Assembly (NCBI RefSeq): GCF_029227915.1
Contig: NC_079884.1
Coordinates: 20,214,001 to 20,274,000, forward strand
Direction of reading: 5' to 3'
DNA: 60,000 nucleotides
From: Hydractinia symbiolongicarpus
Lineage: Eukaryota > Cnidaria > Hydrozoa > Anthoathecata > Hydractiniidae
Shown: piece by piece, positions 15,501 through 30,500 of the stretch
Position numbering within the stretch: the stretch's first letter is position 1
Layout: the number at the start of each line of letters is the position of its first letter
Notes under the pieces: generated by a model
What the model saw: only the letters and a program-made list of their open reading frames with translations
What the model was told of the DNA's origin: nothing
Database searches by the model: none
Program-made: the position numbers and the translations under genes

Positions 15501-18500
15501 AAAGTACAATCACACAATTAAGTATCGATTATACTTTCAAAAAATTCTCCTAACTTTCTTTGTTCTAGCAAGGTATGTAAAACATGAAAATCTAATAAAT
15601 TACATTATTTTAATCGATATAATATAGAACCTACAAAATTAAAATCCAGTTAAAATTTAATAAACCTTCCTATAACAAGATCCCTAGCATTGTAACATTA
15701 TTATAAAAACACATACGCTTGCAAGCACTGAGTGTCTTTTGTTCTAAAATAGATGAGCGACATGATGATGCTAATCCTGCACAACCACCAACCCTCTTGG
15801 TTGTTCTATCAATTGCACGGTACAATCGCCTTGATCTTGTTACTGTACCACATGTTGCAGACCATGTACTCCAGTTATAATATGAACAGTCTCTGTACTG
15901 ACATGTCACCGCTAAAAATAGGTAGAATGGCTAATTATTTTTAAAAGTAGTGATTCCTTTAGATACTTCTACTTCCCACATACTATTTTAAAAAATCTGA
16001 AAAAACTTCAAACTCATTTTACAAATTACAAAACTGGAGCAGAAAAAAAAAACGTGAAAAAAAAAACACAAAATTTCTTTTTTACTAATTTAGCAGATAT
16101 AATTTTAAAAACCGAAAATATAATAAAACTACATCAAAAAAAAACCAACACAATGTTTGTTTTTACTTTGCCATCTCCCTAGTGTTCCTCCCCCCTATTT
16201 TCAGTTCATCACAACAATCAGTACCTTCCTACAACTCTGCCAAATCTCAGACAATAATTTAAGACATGGAGAAGTTTCGTCGTAGATGACAGGTCTTGAT
16301 CATTTATTTACTCACCTGAACAACTTGCTGTTCGAACACGATTAATAATATTACTTAAATCATTCAATCCATCAACACGAAATATGTTAGTGTCACCAGT
16401 TGCAATTGCTCTCAATTCATTCTGATTAATTGCTTTGCCAACTCCTACTGCAAAAATATTTACTCCTTTTGCAGTCAAAAGATCAGATGCTTGTTTAACT
16501 CTAACTGGTCCAACCTGACTATTTCCATCAGTTATTACAATTAACACCTAGTATAAAAATGTATTCAGTTTTAACATTACCAACATTTTGTTTTTGTTGT
16601 GAAAATAGTAAAAACAATAATAAATTAATGAAACCTGTCAAATAAAATTCAACTCAAGCAACTTTAGAAATACAAACGTCAGCATTAGTAGTTGAATATA
16701 ATTAAAAAAAATAATATATAAACTGGTGTGACTAATCCAACAAATAAACAAAATAAATCATAATACTTTTGCGACTCCCTCCCTTTGACCAGAACTGGTT
16801 GCATACATTTTTGTGCGTGCCATGTCTAATGCTTTTTCAGTTGCAGTATTTCCTCCTAAACAGTAAAAAATCTGCAGTATTCAATATTTCTATTAGCACT
16901 ATCTATTATTTAGATTCTAATTCAAATGGAGGCTGTTGATATATTTCGTTGATGAAAATATTATAAAAAGATATAGTTAGTCTGGACACTTGCAGTGTCA
17001 ACCCTTCCCTATATGAATTAACTAGAAAAGCTCTGTTACTAACAAATGCCCACTTTTAAGAGGAGAGTCTGTTAAAAGGGTGTATTTATTCAATGAAGAC
17101 GTTTATTGCAAATTTAAACTTTAGGCATGGCCAATTATACAAGAAGTCTTTACTCATCTACATCTGTCAATTAGCATAATATTTCTAGCTAAAAGCATGG
17201 TATAAAAGTGTTACACTGGTGGTATAATCACCATTTAAATAACTTTTGTGACAGCTTGTGATAATGCTTTTTATTTACCTACGTGTAAGTTAAAAAGAAA
17301 TGCTTACTTTTGTATTTTATGTAAAAGAAGTGCCTATTTTTATATTTTATGTAGCCCCTTTTAAATCAGTAAACTTAACAAAATGATATTTTATAATTGA
17401 TATCTTATTTCTCTAAAAATCACACTGCTACAAATCAACAACAGATAACATAGCATACCTAGCATGTTTATACGTAACAGAGCATTATTCAGTGCAAATT
17501 TACTTCGTCCATCACTATCACGAAAACTAAATTTCAATCGAGCAATTGTAGAAAATGTTAGAACTGAAACTAATGTATTTTGAGGACCAATTGTTAAATG
17601 GTCTGTCAGATCTCGAATAAAATCTGTTTCCTTTCGAAACAAGGAAGTTGGACTGATTGATGAAGATTCATCTAAGATAACACCAAGGTCTAGCTTGCAC
17701 ATTGCTGTAGAATCACCTAAAAATAAGAAGAAGAATAATAAAAAGTTTGTTGACTGGTGTAAGCCTTTACAATTTTGTAAAGTAACAGTTCATGGGAGTG
17801 AAGGCAAAAGTTATGCTATTTGTTTTCTTGTGAAAAAATTCATAGGAATTCAACCATGGTACAATTTCTACATCAATACTTTGTGCATCCTTGTTCACCA
17901 GTTAGCATAAAGTAGTGTCATTAGTTTGTGGAAAATCTAAAATAAAGCTGCAGTGTAACCATTTTAAACAGATCATTATTAACATATATACTAGTCAATA
18001 GGTTGTGGAAAAATCAATGCAATCATCTGTCCTCCATATTCCTGTCCCCGAATTAGTATCCGTCGTACATACCTTGACATCGCTATTTCATGCTATTTAG
18101 CTACCATTTTGAACAAACTACTTAAATTAATATAGGAGATTAAACACACAAAAAGTTTGTAAATAAATGAGATTTGAGCATAATGCTAAACATCAGTGAC
18201 ATCCAATTATTTTACTGTTTATTTTTGTTTCTGTTTGAATATTTCAAACACATATTTAAAAATGAAATAAACATCCACTTTCGTTAGTCATTAATTTTGT
18301 TTTTTTATATAATTTATCCCATCCTGAAGGCTGATAATACTCGATTCGTTTAAACGGGAGGTTTTAACATGACAGATAAGTCATAAGGTCAATATGGTTT
18401 GTGTATTTAAACAAATGGAACTTTTTGACCTGCCAAGTTTAACCTACTGGTCATTCCAAAAAAGGGACCAGCTTTTTTGGTTAAACAGATGGTCTTTTTC

Positions 18501-21500
18501 TTTTGAAATTTCATAAGTCTACGTTTAACCTCATGTATCACTTTCGGAATATTATGCAAAATAAGTTAAAAACAAGATAGCTATTGCAAAAAACAATCAA
18601 GAAAAAACACAAGAAAAATGGCGAGAGCAAAAAAAAATGAAATTTATAAAGTTTTTCAAATTTGCTTTATATTGCATTGCAAACCAAACTTAATTTTGCC
18701 AAGTGTGCTTTTGTGAACAAAAAAAATATGTTGCAATTCGAAATAACTAGCAAGCTTTACGCAAGTAATAAGTGCACATTACTGTGTCTTGTTTCTGTAT
18801 AGATGACTATAATTTCAAGCACTTCATCAAAAACATCTATACTTATTCTCAAAAACTTTTCGTATTCAAACTGATCTACTGTTCCAAATTCATGCAGTAA
18901 TGTAGATGTTACAACTAGACTTTCCCCTCGTTTTCGCAATATGGACTCTTCTTTTTTTGCTTTTTTTTAACAGTTGCTATGATAATTGCGGAGGTAGCAA
19001 CCGTAGTCACAGGTCTTTTCATTTTTCTTGCCACAAAGACTTTTGATTTTCCTCTACAGGTTATCAGTCAGGTTTTAAACTTCCGTTTAAACAGATCAAA
19101 TATTTCACCCTTAATGATGATACAAGGTATAGGTTGAAATGTAATAAATATTAAAAACAATATGAACAACCACCATATATGTTTGTTAAATTTATAAAGA
19201 ATTAAATTCTGTGTCATACATACTTTGGCAATTAGCAGCTGTTTTAAATTCTTTCTTTGAAGGAGCACAGACTGTTGTTAAGCCAGCACAACCACTTTGT
19301 TGTCTCTTTTCTTTACGTATTGTGTTTCTTAAATAACTTGTACGTGAAATTTTCCCACAATTTCCACTCCAGGCTGACCATGGATGATAATCACATTGGT
19401 AGTAAATACATGTAGAAACTAGAAGATGTAAAAACTATTAATATTAGTTATTTTATAAAACATGACATGTATGATATGTGTAAGCTTCATAGGAAAGTAA
19501 GTAACGGGAAGTTTTACCGTCCTTGGGGATTCTATCCTAACGGTTGGCTCTTTCTCACCTCCGACTGTAACTATGTTACATTACCGCTAGAGATACGTAT
19601 AGCATTGCTCTAACTTGCTTGCCTGCCACACAAGCCCGTTAGCGGTCAGTAGATGGCTCCAAATGGGCTGACAACACTGCATTTAAAGTGCGCCGGAGTG
19701 GAGACTCAAACCTGAAATCTTATGATTACAAGTCAAAAAGAAAGCTTTTTGACAACAGCCTAAGGCTGCTTATATTGTTCTTTTTCATAAAAAACCTCCA
19801 AACTCCAACAATGTTTATTTTCAAAATCTATATTTGGACAAATCTTTGTACCGACCATTATTTTTTTGACCAATGAAATTTTTGTAATCTTAAATCACCT
19901 AAGAAAGTTTTCCACTAAGAATGCTTTGTCCTTTGAGATATGTAAAACACTAAGAATATAACAGATTCTTGTAACAATAGTAACAACTTTCAGTAACATT
20001 TTAATTTCAGTAACATTTTGCTTTTTTTTTATTTTTCATTTATTCAACTAAATCTTGAAGGTTACTAAAAAGCACAAAAACACACATACATGCACATACA
20101 GCTGTTCGAACATTTGTGGCAATATTTTGTAAGCTTGAGAAGCTATTAACGTGAAATACGTTCTTGTAATGGGTGGCAATTGCTTTTAATTCCTGCACAT
20201 ATACACCAGAACCAACACCAATTGCATATACATTTACTCCCTGGGATTTCAAAAGATCTGAAGCTTCTTGAAGACGGTGCATATCAACACCACTGTTTTT
20301 AGCCAAAATAATAAGAAGAACCTGAATGCAATAAAGATATTTAAAGACAAAATAATACAAGATATAAACATAATTATTTCATTTGACACAAGGTGGCTTA
20401 AGTAATATTTTTCACTAGAAAATGCACTTTTTATTTGAGGCGTTCCCCTATTGAATGTGTTATGCTTCAAAGGGTCACTTATTATAAAAAGATAACCTTT
20501 AATTCATAAAATAATCAAGTATTCTTTTTAAGGTTCATAACATTTTTTTATTTTTTTATTTTTGCACCACTTGACTGTGTCTTACAAAAGTAAAAACTAT
20601 TATGAAGACTTTGTTATTTTATTATATGGTTACAATGTTCCATGTACCTTTGGAAAATTATATCTTGTACCAGATGCAGTCACAAACATTTGACTTCTGG
20701 CAGCATTTAAGGCTGTGTCTGTAACAGTTCCGTAACCACCTAAGAAAATTACATGTAGGTTTAAGGAATGACAAAGAAAGAAAAATGTTTAAATATTCCA
20801 GAACTCCAAATCTGATGCATGTCTGGCTCACATGATTCTCACTCACATCACAATGATGCAGACTTGCTTTCATGAAAGACTCACATGACAAATTAATGTT
20901 TCATAAATGGCTTGATATTAAAGAAACATTTTTTATGAAAGAAAAGTTTTTTTTTTGGTAAGGTGATGAATTTAAAAGGATGCAGCATTTGTTTTAAAGA
21001 AGGCAACCTTAAAAGAATTCCATCTTTTTGCTGGTAATACATCTAGTTGATAATGATCAAAAGTGCACATTACTAGCTTAAGTCTTAGTAAAAAATAAAA
21101 TGTTTTTCATAAAAATACCTGTCATAACCAAAGCAGACAAACCACGCTTCAATCCAGTTTTGCTATATCCATAATAATCTCGAAATCGCCATTTCATTCT
21201 TGCATGTGTTGAAAAGGTCATTACAGAAATTAACGAACGATCAACCCCAAGGGCAAGATTATATGTAATAGCTTCAATAAAATCTGTTTCTTTTTTAAAG
21301 TTTGTAAGTGGAAAAACAGAGGAAGATTCGTCAAGAATTACACCAAGATCAATATTGCAGCTAGTTGGTTCAGAATCTAGAGTAAAGGAAAAAGAATCTT
21401 CAATTATTTTGTATAGGTTCACTCCTTATTATTCATGTTCATTTTCATATTCAACCAGATATAAGATATTCCAATTAAAAAAGGACAATTTAGATAATGT

Positions 21501-24500
21501 ATTTCTAAAAAACATAAGTAAACTATTTACTTGTGATGCATGTACCAAGATTTTTTGTTTCTTTTAGCATGGATTTACAAGATGTTGGTAGACCTGTACA
21601 TTTTCCTGTTTGAGTTTTGGTGCGACTTACAGCAGTTCGGAGTTGTTTTGTACGATATGCAGTCCCACATTTTGCTGACCATGCAGACCAGTAATGATAA
21701 TAACAATCTTTAAACTGACATGTAACAACTGGAAAAACAATATCATAACACTAGTCATCAGCCCATGGAAAATCAATATGAATTATTAAAAATGTATCTT
21801 ATTTGCTATTTCTACCAAGGAAATTTGTGCATTCAAATCAGCATGTGTGACAGATAGCTCCTGTTGAGGTAGGTAACCGGTGGAATACTCTGGGAATTTA
21901 CTTGTGTCAACAAAGTGGATAAAAATTTTCATTTATAATATCAAAATAATTGATCATAGAAAATAGAAAATGTATATATTTTTTTTGGTGCATAATAATT
22001 CTTTTGCACCAAATTTAAAAGATGATCTTGTAACTATAATTTTATCTAAGTTATTTATGTATGGTTTGATAAAAATTGTTACGGCTATTATTTGCTATTT
22101 CACATTTGAAAACCTTATCATTATTCAGTACAACGTTTTTTTTCCATGCTAGCATGGGTTGGACATGGTATATTGATGACCTTCTTTCAATCTAATCTAG
22201 ACTGTATTTGTCTAAAATCAAAGTCCATGGCACATGTTTATTTCATGCATCTTGTTTTAGGGCCTTTTTTATGCATAAAAGATTCTTTTTTAAAAGCAAA
22301 AATAAGTGGAGTTCTGTATAACAAGACTGCAAGGAAAAGAATCAGAAAATAAACACATTGAATAAAGTAGGAAAATTATGGTCTTCATCCTGACTTCAAC
22401 GGACAACTAAACAATAATTTTCTGAGATTTTTTCGTAGCATTTCGTTTATAAAAGCTTTTTCATTTTCTCCACTTACCAAGTGAAACAAATGTGTCTGAA
22501 TGATTCTCACAAAAAAACAGAAGACAAAATATAATCTTATTTCTCAGAATACTATCAAATAAAAGCTATTTTTTAAGAATAAACAACATATGTTTTATGC
22601 ACCACTTTATGTGTGTATAAATACATTTCCTGTGCACACGTCTTTGTCATCTTTGTGCAGCAGCTCTCCACAAAAGCTAAAATATTTGTTTTTATATACA
22701 GATAATACATACGTGAGCAACTTTGAGAAATAATATTGGTGATAATGGTCTGAATATTTGTTGCATACGTGTACTGATATACAAACTTGGGATCCGATGC
22801 AATGTAAAGAAGTGTTTGCTGATTAATAGCACCAACTCCGATAGAAAACACTAATATGCCCTTGGCTTTTAATTTATTTGTGGCAGCTTGTATTTGTGCC
22901 AAGCTTGAAGTACTTCTTCCATCAGTCAACACAAGAAGAATCTGGAGCATAGAAGTGAAAAAAAAAGTTGTAATTTAATTTTGATAAGGTGTAGGTTACA
23001 CTGTATATATTTAATAGTTGAGCTTTTAAACACAATGAATGCACCATGCATAAAGGAATTGACTATTTAGATTTTATCTGAGACTGTAATTTTAGGAATT
23101 ATAGATGTACATGCATAAAAATATGTATACATAAACCAGAAAACCTTTGGAACAGAATGTCGCTGCCCTGCTGTATCATGAAACATGGATGAAAAAGCCA
23201 GTTCTAGGCCTTTATCAATTCGACTACCTCCACCTACAGACAAAAGATTATGTTAAATACAACATCATAAAATGAACAAGATTTACTGCCAAATTGTAAG
23301 AAGAGATTAGAAATAATAAAAATTAGAAGGTTTTTTTGTGACAGAACAAGCTTAAACAGCTTCTGCAACCTTTGATCAAAAAATTTATTTTTGATTTTTG
23401 TCCTATATCAGACATTTTAGTATCTATAATATTGCACGTCATAAGACAGGTTTTAATTTGTCAGGCCATTTACATGTAAGAAAAGTCATTAGCCTAATGT
23501 TAAATTTGATGGAAAAGACATATTCTCTAACAGCCAGTAGATCCAGCATAATTTTTCTTACCATTGGGAAATCAGAATAGTTAAGATAAAAATGAAACTT
23601 TCTGAAATTTTTTGATTCAAGGTTAAAGCTAACCAAAAAGGAATTTTTTAATATTTGACTAAACTAATCCATAAAATCATGAAGGTTGTTTTCTTGGCAT
23701 GAATCAGCTACTGTTTCATCTTGAATAATTGTCTTTTTTTATGGAATGTGTTTTGTACTTATGGTCTGGGACTGAATTACAATGATGTAAAAGTGTTCAA
23801 AAACAAAAATTCAAATCTTACATATAGGTGAAAGGCATACTGGAATAAACTTCTGTTGTCATATAATTCATCAAAGTATTATACTTGGTTGTAAATGTTA
23901 TAAAACATTTATTTATTATAAGTAACAACAGTGAGAAGATAACAAGGCAATGTCACAGAGTCATGCAATGAAAATGAATGAAATTGGAACATTTATGTAC
24001 ATTTTTGTATCCATACAAATAGCTATCCATGCGCATGCCTCCGCACTCGCCATTGTTTATGGCGTGTGTATGATTGCACACCTAGAAAGTATTTTGGCGT
24101 TTTCCTAAAAGGTGGGGACGATTTAACCAGTGAACCCCAAACACTGGAGACTGCAAAAGCCTTTAAACATAGAAAACAAAATAAGCATGTGTTTGTACAA
24201 GTAATAAATGTGTCAGTCAGGGGCCGTTAAAAAACTAAGTAAAGGCTGCGCATTTTAATAAACCAATTAAGGCGTGAGTATACAAAAAAGGTGTGATATT
24301 TTAACATGCTAATAATTCAAAATTTATTTTGATATATTAATGTATATATTTTTAGAAAGCCTATATGATTTCCTATATAATGGTAAAAAAATTATTAAGA
24401 AAAAATAAAATTTGAAGGTTTAATAGACACAGAAAAAAAAGACCCCTCCCCTACAAATGCGATCTCTTTTACGAAACTACTAATTTCTCAAGTTTGCTGT

Positions 24501-27500
24501 TTGTTTTTTTGTGATCACAAGACATTGATCTAAAAACGCTTTTTTAATTTTTTCATAATTATTTTGACTTTTGGAGTTTTTAGTATTAAATTTTTTTCCA
24601 CAATTTTTAACCTCTAATTGTCAGAAAACTCATCATAACTCGCGTTCTGCTCATTCTCAAGAAATAAAAAAAAGGCTTTTTTAGATCAAACATTCCTCTG
24701 CATGCTAAGCGTGCTCTCCACCCCCACATCCTTTATAGTTTTGTAAAAGAGATTTAAAACGTTAGTGATACTCTCTTAAAAATTTAACACTGTGAAAAAG
24801 AGCTTTTAAGTTTCTTACAGAAATCTTATAGTTCTGCATAATAATTGATCACTATGGTAACAACTCTTTGTTAACAGTTGTTTTTCACATCTTCTATTTA
24901 TGCTGCACGTGTTCGCTCACATTCGCAATTATACACAGTTGAGTATGGGTAAAACAAAAACAAACTCTAGAAACATAAATCACGAAAAACCTGAACTTGA
25001 AAGGAAAAAAAGAAGTATGTTAACGGAGATGCGTGACTGTGGGTAAGTAGCTATAAATATGTCATAATTTTTTTTTATTTATTTTTTATTAAAATTATTT
25101 TGTTAACTTTTCTAGTTATGATGGCACACTCTTCGTTAGACTCTAATTCTTCGAGTAAAAAAAGAGGAAAAGGAAATAAACAAATTCATTATTTTAAAGA
25201 ACACTTTTTCGATAAACTTCGAATATTTTTTCCATCTTTTTAGTGGTAAAACAATCTTCCGCCATGTCGCATGTTTCATTGTTACATTGCAAAATAAACT
25301 TTGTTTCCAGTCCAGCTCGAAAGTTTTTGTGCTCCATTATGGTTACTTGGCCGTGACAGATTTTGCAAATGGAGGATCTTTTTAAACAATCTGTCAATAG
25401 ATATAAATCAACGATCCAGTTGCACGGCGGAAAGTTTGTGTATTTGTCAACGCTCTCATCGCTATCGCTGGATGACACAGCGTCTACAATTTTTTTTCGA
25501 CTAGTGCTAGCTTGGCGATCAGCAGTAGAAACCTTTTGCCTTAATCTTCTTTTAGCTGGTGAGTCTAATATTTTTGTTTTGGATTTTCTTCTTTTTTGAT
25601 GATATAAAAGCTTTATGACGATAGGATATTTTTATTCGCTGTTAACTTGTAAACTGGTTTTGCCATGTTTTTCACGGTAATTCAATTTAGGAAGACAAAA
25701 AAAGAAAAAGAAAATGTCCTATGGGAAATAGGAGAAAAACTTATTATCTATCATTTATAACCTTGAACATAATTGAGTAGTAAAAATTAATACCCAAGAT
25801 GATTACGTCTGAACAAATATCTGATCTTTATCGCAAAACAAAAAAGTAATTTATGAAAAAAAAAACTTTTTTGGGATAATAATCTATCTTATAAATAGAT
25901 TTTTTTAAAAATATTGTTGCACCATTTTTAAAGCCCAGATTTTTTGCTATCTAATCACTGAAAAAATTTTTTTTAAAAAAAAACCCATTTTTTCGTATAC
26001 TCACGCCCTAAATCGCAAAAATGTCATCACTAAAGAAAACTTAAAACATATAAAACAAAATAAGTTTTTAAGTTTGTATTATTATTATTACTTGTAAAGT
26101 CATCACAAGTAAATAGGAAAAAATATGCTTCGTTTTCCACGTGGATTAAAATTTCAAAAAAAAATTACACCGCACGTGGGTTTCGTTTTTACAGGCATAA
26201 AGAAAAAAGCCATTAAATTTGGACCTGCGATGGTTTCCAATTGTTTTGTCAAATGAATAAATTATCTACAATTAAATCCATGATAAAATGTCTATTCCGC
26301 ATGTAAGTGCAGTTTTGCAGACTTGCTTCATCCGTGCTCCGTCGGCGTTCACCTCCGCATTAGTTAAGAACCGCATGGCTGGATTTCTTGTGTTAGACCT
26401 GGTTACCAACGACGAAGGGGCCAGGCAAAAGAGATTTATGTCTACGTAGTTCTTTTAACTAAGTCAGGAGTCGGTAAATTGGTCAGATTGGCTTTGAATA
26501 GGCTTGCTCGTGGATTAAAAGCTCCAGGACTATTCAATAATTTCTGAGATATAAAAGTGTCTGACCATGACAGAAATCTATCAGACATTTTGTCTGACGA
26601 GTCTCCAAAAGTTATCTCGAGGGCTGCCATCGCACGCTACAAAATGGATTTTATAGGTTGATTTTGAAAACTCAATATTTATTTTTTAGGCGTGTGATTA
26701 ATCACACGCCTGAAACGATTTAGGCGTGTGCTAAGGCATGCGCGTGCGATCGCACACCTCTCCTGAAAAAGACTGACTTTTATGTGAATCTCCATTCAAT
26801 TACTAGATTGATATAACATTATTATTTTTTTAAATTTTAAACACCCTGAAACAAATTTGAATAAATACAAATAAACGATTTTGAAACGAATTATGATATT
26901 TAAGACAATAATTTGAACCAAATCAATAATGACCTGATTTCTATACGTTTTAAAACTAATATATTAAAAAAAATGTTAATTTAAAATCGTTTCAAATTAT
27001 GGTAATCAAAAAACGAAATAATATGCTGTTGTAATTTTACTATGTATATATACATGTAATCTTGGGCTCATCTTAAAAAATTTATTTGTGTATATTCCCT
27101 TGGGTCACAATTAATTGCAGGTCAGTATTTTCAGTGTAGTTGTTATGGTTTGAGGGAAACATGCTATTTATACAGTCAGCTTCATAAATAATGTAAATTC
27201 TCAAATAAACACCCAGAGTATTTATTTAACTCTTCAAGGTTTGAGGGGGCGTTTATTAGAGGAAACCGTTTAAAAGAGGGAGGTGTCTACTTAAAAACAA
27301 AAAATTTTATCTTCAAACAACAGTTACAAAACCGTCCTCTTCATCAAGAAAATTGAATGGGTGTTTGCTTCTTCAATTTCTGAGTCTGTTATGCCATTGA
27401 GAGGATTATTTTCAAGTTCATTATGGTGGACTTTGCTGTTTTTTTGTTGTTTGCTCTTTTAAAAATGATTTATATAAGGAAATAATGAAATAAGATCATT

Positions 27501-30500
27501 TGTTTTCTTCCTTGTTCTTACATAAACATTCACGGTCCAAAAAGTAGCAGGTCTAATAGTAGGGATGTTTAGTAGCGATATATCCATATATTTAGGTGTT
27601 TAAAATAGTGGGATGCTTAAAAGAAGGAAATAATTTTGTTTTGAAGGAAGGTGGGGGGGGTGGGGGGCATTATTAAAAGGAGGCTTTAAGGGGCGTTAAT
27701 TTAAATAAAGCCTAAGTTTCAAACCTGTTATATTTCCTAGTTTTAGGTAATTTTTTGCTAAATCAGATATTTAATCCAGTTCTAATCCAGATATTTAAGT
27801 TCTTGTTTGAATAAAGCTTATTCTCTAAGTTGGAACATAAAAAGTCTGTATTTTCCTTCAACAAAAGTTGTATATAATCCGATTAGGAGAATACATGGCA
27901 GGTTAAATATTGTACATTCTACTACTTTCGAATAACTTTTTACTTACCTGTGGAACGTAAGTAGTACAAAGCTGATTGGAGTCCATTTCCGTTGTATCCT
28001 TGATAATCACGAAAACGAAACTTTAGTCTTGCAGCATCCGAAACAGTTATCACTGAAGCTAGTGAAGCTGATGTCCCAAACTTTAATCTGTATGCAAATA
28101 ATCGAGCAAAGTAAACTTCTGATGAGAAGTAGGTCCCAACAGATGTTGATTCATCTAGGATAATACCAAGGTCGAGTTTACATTCCCCATTTGCACTAAA
28201 AATAAAAATCAATTATAAAATTTCATACTTCAGCTCCAGGAGGTCGTTCTATAATTACGTCAAGCTAGGGGATAGGTGGGTCTTTCTGTTTTACCTGACA
28301 CAGTGTAACGGTAAAATGTGGTGTGGATCATACCTAGTTTAAATCCATAACGTCATGGTAAAAAAATTCTCAATAAAGTATTTCTAATTTGTCAAAAAAG
28401 GCGTTGTCTTAGTTTTGATACAATTCTTTTTTATATACTTCATCAGAGGAGTTAGACCAGATGATTTTGCTGCTGCATCAAGAGCTGATCACAGCGTATA
28501 AAGAGAGATTTGCTTGTGAAAGCAACTCTTATAAAGTGTTCTCCAATATGGCAAAACATGGGAAAGGAAATCAAAACTTTCCCTGAGCTGAAATCTCAAG
28601 CTTGTGCTCAAATTAAAACATGGAGGGATAAAATAAGTCTGTTTCACCTAGAAAAGGCACCATCCTATCTCTTTGGAAAAACGCTTTAAAGGGGGGGAGG
28701 GGTCTCAATCGAGCATGACGTCACGCAAAGGGGTCTTATATGAAAACGTGATGGAGTGTGACGAGGGGGAATGGGTGGTTCTAAAAAGGCAAATTTAGCA
28801 TGACGTAATTATTAACATAATTAATGACGTAATTATTGACGTAATTTTTGTGACTGATAAATCTTGTTTATCATTGTTTAAATTCCACAGTATATACATA
28901 CCCCCATTGAGTATCCTAGTACTCCACTCCATGTGGGTCATCCCTACTCCTTCTAGAAGGTTCCTCCCAGAATCCCTTGCCTCAGAGTATATATAGTTGG
29001 CACATGGTTTTCATTTTCCTCTTCAGTTCTTCAGTCGAATTTGCTCCTCCGCCCTCCCTGCTAACTATTTTCTAGATATTTGCATTACCTACTATGTATA
29101 TATTTGTAATATAGACTCAGCTTTATATCAGCTACTTCGTCTTTATATAGTAGTATGCTCACTTATTTATCGTTGTATATATTTAGTTGTTTTTGTGCAT
29201 GCTCGCTGCTCTTTGTATTTATTTGTTGTTGTGTTTAGTATTCTTGCTCATAAAACTGTTTACTGCATATTTTCGTTTTTACTGAGTTTAATATGTATAA
29301 CACAAAGCTTAAAAAGTTAAATCGTTTTCATGTTATTAAAAAAACCTGTCATAATAATGTCCTGACCTGATTATCTTGTCCCGCAGCTTTCGATTTTAAA
29401 AAGTCCAACGGACTGCTTCTGAGAAAATCGCGCAAATATGTAGCAAATTCGTCTCCAGTACTAACATTGTCGTGACTCAGTGTTTGGAGGAAGTTTAGCG
29501 GCGCATTTGTTTCTTATTTAAGGCTAAAATACACGGTAAGTTTAAACGGACCGTTTAGTTTATTTTCGTCCCCAGAGCTGTTTGAGATTAAAACCTCAAC
29601 TTTCGAGCTTATCTCAAAGAGATCTGGGGTCGAGAATGCGTTTAGTTTTAAGAAAAAACTTATAAGTTTCGTTGCGGTAATATACCTGTCAACACGTTAA
29701 GATAAAATGTATAAGATTTTTAAAAAACTCTCTTTTCACAATGAATACCAAAGAAAAAACACGTAAATCTTCCCGTTGCGGTTATTGTTATAGCAGCAGC
29801 AGGGTAACCGTGAAAAAAAGCGGTTATGATTAGAAAATGAAAAAATATGCCCAAATCTTTAGTTTAAACAATAGCTCACCCAACTCAACCTGATTCCCAA
29901 GGCCCTTTTCACTCTTTGACATCCTCCCGCACCTGTAGCGTTTTTTAATGTGAGGATATAAAAAAACGCTACAGGCCCTGGGTTTGATTCTGCTTGTACA
30001 CATAATATTTGTATAAGGCTCGCTTGACATTTTTGCGCTATAGAGTCAAATGGAATCGAGCCTATAGTTTTTAACCTCGATCCCAAGGCTCTTTTCTCTT
30101 TTTTTGATAATAGGAGGGCGAGACAGAAATATTTCTGTCTCGCCGTCCTATATCAAAAAGAGAGAAAAAAGCCCTGGGATCGAGGTTGTATAGCTTTAGA
30201 AAAATAAACTTAGAGCAGCAGTGGAAATATTATATTAGTCTTTGTCTAAAATTTTGGCTACGGACAAATCCTAAATATTTTTAATTTGTAGATATAATCT
30301 TTTAGTTTATCAATGCTTATATAAACAGTCTGGCTATTTGTTGGATTTTCTTGCTTTTCAATGGAGTGTGTATTTATGTTCCTTTTGCGAAATTACCAGA
30401 GCTTTTATTTGAGCGGAGCGCTTAACTCAAGGTGAATGTTCACAAGGCGAATTAACCTCCATGACAACAACAAAAATATATAGCGAAATTAAAATACAAG

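Larger units (their letters stand above)
24028..26771. mobile_element. Composite repeat region containing a Mutator-like fragment
   Basis: A block inside the 4.7-kb vWA1 intron. Both ends carry GGCATGCGC and AGGTGTGC(A/G)ATC-type motifs, and the right 575 bp recurs inverted at 38329-38858. A 22-bp perfect palindrome with arms GGCGTGTGATT sits at 26691-26712. The ends read as direct rather than inverted copies, so the exact element boundaries are unresolved. Confidence 0.45.

Noticed and set aside
24945-25153. Small two-exon plus-strand gene (ATGGGTAAAAC... to TAA)
   Set aside because: A GTAAGT donor and TTTTCTAG acceptor would join 42 codons in frame, but the product is unrecognised and lies inside a transposon region.
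28997-29320. 107-codon plus-strand frame
   Set aside because: Low-complexity Tyr/Leu/Ile-rich translation of an LTR-like AT-rich region; no homology seen.
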